Of a stretch of 64,000 nucleotides of DNA, positions 58,035-64,000 are shown one piece after another (position 1 is the stretch's first letter; the number at the start of each line of letters is the position of its first letter). Source of the stretch: an uncultured Lachnospiraceae bacterium (GTDB taxonomy: Bacteria > Bacillota > Clostridia > Lachnospirales > Lachnospiraceae). The stretch is from positions 1 through 64,000 of the forward strand of contig CAJUQY010000013.1 of the NCBI GenBank assembly GCA_910588815.1, in the 5' to 3' direction. The notes under the pieces are model-generated. The model did not search any database. It was not told where the DNA came from and worked only from the letters and a program-made list of their open reading frames with translations. Made by a program: the position numbers and the translations under genes.

Positions 58035-58553
58035 ATGTCCGAACCGTTGACTCTATATAAACTGATGATTTTATACATGTTGAAGCAGGTGAAGTTTCCC
58101 CTGGCCGGCTCTCAGATTTCTGATTTCTTTCTGAGCAAAGACTACACCACCTATTTCACGCTTCAGCAGGCTCTGGCTGAACTGGAGGAATCCCATCTGG
58201 TGAAGTTGGAATCCGGAAGAAAAACATCACGCTATGAGATCACCAGGGAGGGGGAACAGACCCTGTCCTTTTTCGGCAAGCAGATTTCACCTGCCATCAT
58301 TGAGGATATCGATGCTTACCTCCAGGACAACAAGGTCCGCCTCCGCGACGAAATCAGTCTGGTTGCAGACTATGACCGTTCTTCCAATCAGGATTACCTG
58401 GTGCACTGTGCCATCCTGGAAGGAAAAGGCCAGCTTCTGGAAATCAACATCTCTGTTCCGGACAAGGAGCAGGCGGAGCATATGTGCAGCCGCTGGCCCC
58501 AGGAGAGCCAGCCCCTTTATTCCATTATCATGCAGCACTTGATGAAAGACTAG
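58035..58553 (+). CDS. DUF4364 family winged-helix protein
   Basis: A 172-residue protein. The first 90 residues look like a winged helix of the PadR/MarR kind: LTLYKLMILYMLKQVKFPLA, FTLQQALAELEESHLVKLES and YEITREGEQTLSFF. The second half (RLRDEISLVADYDRSSNQDY, HCAILEGKGQLLEINISVPD) is the DUF4364-specific sensor-like part. The frame opens earlier, but GGGAGG supports ATG 58035. It is divergent from uridine phosphorylase and may regulate it. Members are common in Lachnospiraceae. Confidence 0.85.
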   Translation: MSEPLTLYKLMILYMLKQVKFPLAGSQISDFFLSKDYTTYFTLQQALAELEESHLVKLESGRKTSRYEITREGEQTLSFFGKQISPAIIEDIDAYLQDNKVRLRDEISLVADYDRSSNQDYLVHCAILEGKGQLLEINISVPDKEQAEHMCSRWPQESQPLYSIIMQHLMKD

Positions 58554-58620
58554 CGCTCCTGTCTCCGGCCGGACAGAATGCGGACACTTTCCCGCGGAAT
58601 CGGCAATACCGGCAGACTTA

Positions 58621-59766
58621 TTATGGTCTGCCTCCCGCGATCTCCAAAAGCTTTGCCTTCAATTCATTTTCCAGCCGTCCCATCTCAACCTCAGCCTCGG
58701 CTCTGGCTCTGCGGCCTTCTGCCTGAATCTGCAATACCTCGTCCAGCGTAGAGATCAAAGTCTCATTGGTCGAGCGCAAAGTCTCCATGTCCACAATTCC
58801 CCGCTCGGATTCTCTCGCCACCTCGGAAGAAGCAGTCTTTAACGCCTCCGCATTTTTCTTGAGCAGCTCATTGGTCATATCCGACACCTTTCGCTGCGCC
58901 TCTGCCGCCTGGGCGGAGTGGGCTGCGCCCAGCGCCAGTACCATCTGATTTTTCCAGAGAGGAATCGTATTGACAATGGTGGACTGGATCTTCTCCACCA
59001 TGACCGTGTCATTGTCCTGCACCAGACGGATCTGAGGGGCCGTCTGCATGGAAATCATCCTGGTAAGCTCCAGGTCATGAAGCTTCTTCTCGAACCGCTT
59101 ACAGCGGGCATCCAGATCCCTGGCCGCCTGGGCATCCTCCGGAAGCCCGCTCTGTTCCGCCTTCTTTAACAGCGCCGGAAGCTCCTCATGCTCTACCGTG
59201 TGAAGTTTCTTCTTGCCCGCCAAAATATACATGGACAATTCCTTGAAATAGGTGAGGTTTAACTCATACATTTTATCCAACATAGCCGCATCCTTGAGAA
59301 GCTGCACCTGATGCCCCTCCAGCACCTTGCAGATCCGGTCTACATTGACCTCCGCCTTTGCATATTTCGCTTTCATCGCTGTCATCTTATTGGAAGACTT
59401 CTTAAAAAATCCCAGAAAGCCCTTCTCCTCCTCGGCGTCAAAGCTCTTAAGCTCCGTCACCACGCCGGAAAGCAGCTCTCCGACCTCTCCCAGATCCTTC
59501 GTCCTCACATTGTTCAGCGCCGACTCGGAAAAGTCCGCCATTTTCTTCTGTGCGCCTGCCCCATACTGAAGAACAGCCGCAGAGTCCGACAGATCAATCT
59601 TTCCGGCAAAATCATCTACCATCTTTTTCTCCGCGTCGGAAAGCATACTGTCATCCCACTTTGGCGCCTCAGGAGCCGCCGGCGCCTCGGGCACTGCCGG
59701 CGCCTCTTCAAACGGATTTAAGGTCAGCACCGGTCCTTCCACCGGCATATCCAACTCGTTTCCCAT
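58621..59766 (-). CDS. telA: TelA-like toxic anion resistance protein
   Basis: A 381-residue TelA/KlaA family protein. After an acidic, Pro/Ala-rich N-terminus (EAPAVPEAPAAPEAP) it is almost all helical and coiled-coil-like: YGAGAQKKMADFSESALNNV, FLGFFKKSSNKMTAMKAKYA, then TIVNTIPLWKNQMVLALGAA. The family was named for tellurite resistance, but it is more generally linked to envelope stress and often pairs with XpaC, as here. It has no membrane segment. GGAGG precedes ATG 59766. It follows the XpaC-like gene by 58 bases. Confidence 0.9.
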   Translation of the reverse strand: MGNELDMPVEGPVLTLNPFEEAPAVPEAPAAPEAPKWDDSMLSDAEKKMVDDFAGKIDLSDSAAVLQYGAGAQKKMADFSESALNNVRTKDLGEVGELLSGVVTELKSFDAEEEKGFLGFFKKSSNKMTAMKAKYAKAEVNVDRICKVLEGHQVQLLKDAAMLDKMYELNLTYFKELSMYILAGKKKLHTVEHEELPALLKKAEQSGLPEDAQAARDLDARCKRFEKKLHDLELTRMISMQTAPQIRLVQDNDTVMVEKIQSTIVNTIPLWKNQMVLALGAAHSAQAAEAQRKVSDMTNELLKKNAEALKTASSEVARESERGIVDMETLRSTNETLISTLDEVLQIQAEGRRARAEAEVEMGRLENELKAKLLEIAGGRP

Positions 59767-59824
59767 GATCCTTCCTCCCATTTCTTCTTAAATAAGAATT
59801 ATTTTTAATTAAGGAACCCTGTTC

Positions 59825-61096
59825 TCAGCCCTTCCTGCCAAGTCCGTTCTCTGAAAGCCCTTCCTGGGCGAGCAGCGTCTTCAGCACAGATATATCTGTC
59901 GAAACATCCCACATGGTATCCTGGAACATGCTGTCAAACAACCGCTCAAAGGCCTCGTTCAGGGTATCCAGAGTCGCTTCAATCTCTTTCTGAGAATTCT
60001 TTATATTTTCTCCCTGGACCGGCTGGGCCGAAAGCTCCGCATAGGCTTCCAGAAGCTTCACCGTTGTCGGAAGATAATATTCCATCAGCTTTTCAATGTC
60101 CTCTATACTCTCCGGGTGCTTTTCCACCCGCTCAAAAATCCTGGCTATGACCAGCTCCATGCGGGAAATCTTGGCCGAAATCTCTTCTCCGGGAATCGCA
60201 TCGTTGCAGGAGCGGATCTTCTGTACATAGGACCGGCCGGCCCTCACAATGGCCTCTGCCTCCGGTGTCAGACAAGTTCCCCCGCCTGCCGCCGCTCCCC
60301 GTTCTTCCTCCCTCAGGCTGTCTGCTTCCTGCGCGGCCTCGTCAGCCCTGGCCGTCCATGCAGCCAGCTCTGCCCTGCGCGCTTTATCCTCCTCCAGTGT
60401 TTCTGCCTGCTTCATGGTCTCCCGGTACTGGGCGTAGGTGGCGTCATCGGCGATAAAACAGGTCTCCCCGTCGTCAAAATGGCCCTGCAAAAACCATCCC
60501 CGCTTCATCATCCGCTTAAGGTCTTTCACCACATAGGCTCTGCTTTTCCCCACCGCCTTTGAAAGCTCCTTAATGTCACAGTAGGTCCGCCCTCTGAATC
60601 TTGCTATGTAACTGCGGAACCGCTTTGCCATGGAAGATTTCCCGGATCCGACCGCAGCCATCACAAGGCCCGCCCCAAACAGCGGAAACAAAATCCCTCC
60701 CGCAATGGTAAAGCCCAGAAAATGGCCGATGTACAAATCCAAAACCCCCAGCACTGCCATGGCCAGACCTGTCCCCACCCCGAGAATCCCTCCACAGACG
60801 GAAAGCGCTATGCCTCCGGCGCGGGTGACGGATGCCTGGCGCCCTGCATAGAGGGCCGTGCTCCCGGAAGGCGCCGGAACCTGCCTGCCCGCCTCCATCC
60901 GGGATCCGAATCCCATCTGTCCGGCCTGCGGGCCATACCGGCCGTCCTGAAACCGCAGGCTCCCCGTCACATCATCCACTGCACCGCTAATGGTATTTTT
61001 TATGGTCTGATTCAATTTTCTGAAATCCTGAGAATTGACTGCATCCTGCACGATATCGCAGATATGATTTCCCAGCTCCCGCCAGTCTTCCTTCAT
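59825..61096 (-). CDS. xpaC: XpaC-like membrane protein (5-bromo-4-chloroindolyl phosphate hydrolysis family)
   Basis: A 423-residue protein. Two hydrophobic segments (ALSVCGGILGVGTGLAMAVL; LGFTIAGGILFPLFGAGLVM) follow a 120-residue N-terminal part. Next comes a winged-helix-like block (DIKELSKAVGKSRAYVVKDL, KRMMKRGWFLQGHFDD) and a long helical C-terminal half (EKHPESIEDIEKLMEYYLPT, TVKLLEAYAELSAQPVQG) shared with XpaC. XpaC was found through phosphatase-like activity, but its true role is unknown; it commonly pairs with TelA. GGAG precedes ATG 61096. The 61097-61301 gap holds nothing I can name. Confidence 0.85.
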   Translation of the reverse strand: MKEDWRELGNHICDIVQDAVNSQDFRKLNQTIKNTISGAVDDVTGSLRFQDGRYGPQAGQMGFGSRMEAGRQVPAPSGSTALYAGRQASVTRAGGIALSVCGGILGVGTGLAMAVLGVLDLYIGHFLGFTIAGGILFPLFGAGLVMAAVGSGKSSMAKRFRSYIARFRGRTYCDIKELSKAVGKSRAYVVKDLKRMMKRGWFLQGHFDDGETCFIADDATYAQYRETMKQAETLEEDKARRAELAAWTARADEAAQEADSLREEERGAAAGGGTCLTPEAEAIVRAGRSYVQKIRSCNDAIPGEEISAKISRMELVIARIFERVEKHPESIEDIEKLMEYYLPTTVKLLEAYAELSAQPVQGENIKNSQKEIEATLDTLNEAFERLFDSMFQDTMWDVSTDISVLKTLLAQEGLSENGLGRKG

Positions 61097-61301
61097 TGCA
61101 CAATCTCCGTTTCCTACCAGTCTCCGGGAGCAGCCGTCTTTGCTGCCCTCTATGATTATATCGAAGTTTGCACATAAAAGCAATGCATGAGAAATGGATT
61201 TTCAGATTTCGGATTTCAAATAACGCTTCAACAGGAATGCACAAAAATACGGAGACGTATAGACCCCATCCATGAGCGCAGGGCTCCGTCAATCGTTCGC
61301 T

Positions 61302-61907
61302 TCAAATATACCCCAGGCAAATCACCCGGCTGCAGACCCGCTTCGCCAGCTCTTTGTTGTGGGTAATCAGGAGCAGCCCCAGCCTCCGCCCTTCGATTTC
61401 TTTTAGCATCACATTCCAAATCTGTGCCTGTGTGATAACGTCCAGCATGGTACTCATCTCGTCCGCCAGCAAAAACCTGGTCTCGCAAAACAGGGATCTG
61501 GCCACACAAAACCGCTGCAGCTCGCCGCCCGAGAGCTCCCTCGGATACCGTTCCAGCCAGTCTCTTTCAATCCCCAGCGCCTCCATGACCTCCTGCCGGC
61601 ACATCCCGGATTCCTGCAGGACCTTTTTCATCTTCCACCTGGGATTGATGGCTTTTTCCGGATGCTGGTAAATAAGCTGTATCGGGGAAACGCCCTTTTT
61701 CGGCAAGGGTCCTCCGTCCAACAAAATCTCGCCCTCCGTGGGCTTTAAATATCCCGCCAGCAATCGAGCCAGGGTGCTCTTCCCATATCCGCTTGGGCCC
61801 GTCAGCCCGACCCGCTCCCCCTCCTCCACGCAGATGTTCATATTCCGAAAAATCCATGGCTCTCTGTTACTGTAGCGGAAACTTACATTCTTCGCCTCAA
61901 TCCCCAT
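61302..61907 (-). CDS. Peptide/nickel ABC transporter ATP-binding protein (DppF/NikE-like)
   Basis: A 201-residue ABC ATPase with Walker A TGPSGYGKSTLARLLAG, a Q-loop IYQHPEKAINP, signature LSGGELQRFCVARSL and Walker B FLLADEMSTMLD, where the usual catalytic Glu is kept (DE). It stops right after the H-loop region (LLLITHNKELAKRVCSRVIC), so it lacks the usual C-terminal oligopeptide-binding extension and is short for the family. Its start overlaps the partner gene by 11 bases. Confidence 0.88.
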   Translation of the reverse strand: MGIEAKNVSFRYSNREPWIFRNMNICVEEGERVGLTGPSGYGKSTLARLLAGYLKPTEGEILLDGGPLPKKGVSPIQLIYQHPEKAINPRWKMKKVLQESGMCRQEVMEALGIERDWLERYPRELSGGELQRFCVARSLFCETRFLLADEMSTMLDVITQAQIWNVMLKEIEGRRLGLLLITHNKELAKRVCSRVICLGYI

Positions 61908-62820
61908 AAATACACCTCACATATCCTCCGCAAAGCTTCCTCATAGGAATTTCCGCCTCACACGCTTTTGTTTTGCGGGGACACCTGGGTCCAAAGAGGC
62001 ATCCCACAGGAAGAGCCTTTGCATAGGGCTGGAAACCGGGGATGGGACGGAATCCATTCTGGGGAAGCGCCTCCCACAGCGCCCTTGTATAGGGATGCCG
62101 CGCCTTTCCCTCCTGAAAGTCGGAAGCCTTCATAAGCTCCAGGGTAGTCCCCGCATAAAACACGGCAATCCGGTCTGCCACGTGGACGGCCAGGTCAATG
62201 TCATGAGTAATCAAAATGACGGCTTTTCCTTCGTCCGCCAGCTCCCGGAATACTTTTAAGGCTTCCACTGCCATTTCCAGATCCAGTCCCGGCGTCGGCT
62301 CGTCCGCCAAAATCACCCGGGCGCCGCTTATGACTGCCGTGGAGACCAAAACCCTCCTGGCCATTCCGCCGGACAGCTGGAAGGGATAGAGTTTTTCCGC
62401 CCGCTCCTGCAACTGGAACCGGCGAAAGATCTCCTTTTGCGCCTTCCTCCTGCCCTCGTCCGGCCGGTTTCCCCGCACCTGGTTTCCCACCCGCATAAGC
62501 GGATCCAGATAAGCCACCGACTGAGGCACCAGCGCAATTTCCCGCCCTCTCAACGCTTCCTTTCTCTTCTGAGTCAAAACCTCTCCCCGGTAGCGGATCT
62601 CCCCTCCGACTGTGGCGTTTCCCGGAAGCAGCCCCATCACCGCGTGGGCCAAAAGGCTTTTTCCGGAACCGCTGGCCCCTGCCACCGCCACAATTTCCCC
62701 CGGCTTCAAATCAAGATTCAGATTAGAAATCACCTCAAGCTCATACTGCTCCAACCCTTTATCATACATGCGAAAGGATACAGAAAGCTCCTTTACAACC
62801 AAAATTCCTTCTTTCTCCAT
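61897..62820 (-). CDS. Peptide/nickel ABC transporter ATP-binding protein (DppD/NikD-like)
   Basis: A 307-residue ABC ATPase of the oligopeptide/nickel type. Walker A is GASGSGKSLLAHAVMG, the signature region is QLSGGMARRVLVSTAV (an atypical LSGGM), and Walker B is VILADEPTPGLDLEMAVEAL. The C-terminal extension has four cysteines and a CLFGPRCP block, typical of OppD/DppD proteins. It lies 8 bases after the permease stop. Ligand (peptide, nickel or other) unknown. Confidence 0.9.
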   Translation of the reverse strand: MEKEGILVVKELSVSFRMYDKGLEQYELEVISNLNLDLKPGEIVAVAGASGSGKSLLAHAVMGLLPGNATVGGEIRYRGEVLTQKRKEALRGREIALVPQSVAYLDPLMRVGNQVRGNRPDEGRRKAQKEIFRRFQLQERAEKLYPFQLSGGMARRVLVSTAVISGARVILADEPTPGLDLEMAVEALKVFRELADEGKAVILITHDIDLAVHVADRIAVFYAGTTLELMKASDFQEGKARHPYTRALWEALPQNGFRPIPGFQPYAKALPVGCLFGPRCPRKTKACEAEIPMRKLCGGYVRCIYGD

Positions 62821-62828
62821 ATACTCTC

Positions 62829-63710
62829 CTATTCGTGGACACTGTATGGGTCCAGAATCTTCTTTAAATTCTCCCCCAGGCGGTCAAACAAAAACACGGT
62901 CATCACCAACATAAGCCCCGGAAAAAATGCCAGCCACCAATTCCCCGCGGCAATGTATTTCATGGATTCCGACAGGATAATCCCGATGGCAGGCTGTTCC
63001 GGCGGCAGGCCAAAGCCTAAAAAAGTCAGACCGGATTCATGCATAATTGCGTGGGGAAACAAAAGAATCAGGCCGATAAGGAACTGCGGCACCATGTGGG
63101 GCAAAATATGGTGGATCGTAATCCATCTGCCGGAATGCCCCAGCTTTTTAGACACCTCGACGTACTGCTCCGACCGGATTTTAAACACCTCACTGCGAAT
63201 CAGGCGGGCAAGGCCCGTCCAGTGGGTGACCGCCACGCCGGCCAGGACTCCCCGAAGCCCCTTTCCGCAGGAAAACGAAATCAGGATCAACAGCACCATG
63301 TGGGGGATCCCCATCACCAGATCAATCAGCCAGTTCATGAGATGGTCCAGCCAGGAAATACCCATGGCAGCGACAACCCCCACAATCAGAGCGATCACCG
63401 CACTGACGCCGGAAGCCACCGTGCCCACCAGGATGCTGACAGACAAGCCTTTGACTGTCCGGGCCAGCATATCCCTTCCCAGCATATCCGTGCCGAAGGG
63501 GTGCTCCCAGGAGGGCGCCAGGCCCTTCCTGGAAAAATCCGCGGCAATCGCCTCCTCCCCAAGTACTGCGCCGGCCAGGTATACCCCAAAGATTACCGCG
63601 AACATCAGAAAGGTTAAGACGATCAGTCTCATCCTGCGGTTCCAAAAACGCCGTCCCATCCTCGCTCTCCCTATGTAAAAACCGCCCTTTTCACTTGCCG
63701 TAGGATTCAT
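62829..63710 (-). CDS. Peptide/nickel ABC transporter permease (DppC/NikC-like)
   Basis: A 293-residue permease. An N-terminal cytosolic stretch and first helix (LIVLTFLMFAVIFGVYLAGA) are followed by EHPFGTDMLGRDMLARTVKG, the DppC hallmark, and by KIRSEQYVEVSKKLGHSGRW and HHILPHMVPQFLIGLILLFP, the EAA loop. GGGGGAG precedes ATG 63710, which lies inside the end of the upstream permease gene (20-base overlap). About six membrane helices. Confidence 0.9.
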   Translation of the reverse strand: MNPTASEKGGFYIGRARMGRRFWNRRMRLIVLTFLMFAVIFGVYLAGAVLGEEAIAADFSRKGLAPSWEHPFGTDMLGRDMLARTVKGLSVSILVGTVASGVSAVIALIVGVVAAMGISWLDHLMNWLIDLVMGIPHMVLLILISFSCGKGLRGVLAGVAVTHWTGLARLIRSEVFKIRSEQYVEVSKKLGHSGRWITIHHILPHMVPQFLIGLILLFPHAIMHESGLTFLGFGLPPEQPAIGIILSESMKYIAAGNWWLAFFPGLMLVMTVFLFDRLGENLKKILDPYSVHE

Positions 63711-64000
63711 TCCGCTCCCCCTCTCCAATCTGCGGATCCACAATCCGGTAAATGATGTCCGCCAGCATATTTCCAATAAATACAAAGAGTGCGCTGAACA
63801 GGGTAATTCCCAAAAGCAGGGGGACGTCTGAGCTCATTCCGGCCGCCGAGGCCGCCGCTCCCAGGCCGGGATAGGAAAATACATTTTCCGCCAGCACGGA
63901 TCCGCCGAAAAGCTCGCTGAAGGAACCGAACTGCATGGTCACGGCGGGAAGCAGTATATTGCGCAGTCCATGTCGTTTTAAAATACTCCACTGAGACTCC
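63691..64000 (-). CDS. Peptide/nickel ABC transporter permease (DppB/NikB-like), partial
   Basis: Only the last 102 codons lie in the window; the gene starts beyond 64000. ILKRHGLRNILLPAVTMQFG is the DppB coupling loop, followed by FSELFGGSVLAENVFSYPGL, GITLFSALFVFIGNMLADII and the end YRIVDPQIGEGERNESYGK. With the DppC-like gene it forms the membrane channel. The start and any binding-protein gene are outside the window. Confidence 0.88.
   Translation of the reverse strand, partial: ESQWSILKRHGLRNILLPAVTMQFGSFSELFGGSVLAENVFSYPGLGAAASAAGMSSDVPLLLGITLFSALFVFIGNMLADIIYRIVDPQIGEGERNESYGK

Noticed and set aside
1..64000. CRISPR array, tRNA, rRNA, prophage or complete insertion sequence
   Set aside because: No regularly spaced repeats, tRNA-like or rRNA-like sequences, phage genes or full transposase genes were seen.

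Overview
The window (about 55% G+C, most genes on the minus strand) looks like a chromosomal segment of a Gram-positive anaerobe in the Lachnospiraceae (Clostridium cluster XIVa). Pointers are the order codY, topA, dprA, comM (yifB), a DUF4364 gene, a DUF3786 gene, DUF3990/DUF3791 remnants, a TnpV scar, strong GGAGG ribosome sites and a T-box leader before ileS. There are no rRNA or tRNA genes, no CRISPR array and no complete insertion sequence.

Layout. 1-3.7 kb: plus-strand sugar-acid operon (kinase tail, HpaI-type aldolase, hydroxyacid dehydrogenase, MDR and SDR dehydrogenases). 3.8-13.4 kb: a sigma-like gene without region 4, decayed DUF3990/DUF3791 DNA, mgtE with an attenuator-like leader, glgP, and ileS with a T-box. 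13.4-14.6 kb: decayed GntR-aroE-aroD region. 14.6-24.2 kb: AraC regulator and a ribose-type ABC transporter operon with a hydroxyacid dehydrogenase, an M24 peptidase-fold enzyme and a DapA/NanA-type lyase; two covarying copies of a 150-bp palindrome sit in this operon. 24.4-24.8 kb: tnpV pseudogene. 25-30.5 kb: an unusual divergent locus. On one side lie a GroEL paralog lacking two catalytic aspartates and a LuxR regulator; on the other lie an SDR, a small helical protein, a stand-alone trigger-factor C-terminal domain and a PanB-like protein. 30.6-46 kb: mostly housekeeping genes (MutT, glycosyltransferase, ABC_ATPase, CodY, TopA, DprA, ComM, hydrolase, lipoprotein, carbamate kinase, rRNA methyltransferase, radical SAM protein).

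46-52.9 kb is a six- to seven-gene minus-strand operon from one good promoter: an L-2-amino-thiazoline-4-carboxylate hydrolase homolog, a complete LIV-type amino-acid ABC transporter and the cysteine desulfidase CyuA. Together they suggest uptake of a cysteine precursor and its breakdown to pyruvate, ammonia and sulfide. 53-61 kb: DUF3786 protein, endonuclease IV, PlsY-like and UgtP-like lipid enzymes, uridine phosphorylase, DUF4364 regulator, and a TelA/XpaC pair. 61.3-64 kb: a peptide/nickel-type ABC transporter cut by the window end.

The two best candidates for something new are the divergent chaperonin-paralog locus and the thiazoline/cysteine operon. The region also shows repeated small-scale decay (nonsense codons, frameshifts, deletion fusions) and several long imperfect palindromes between genes.
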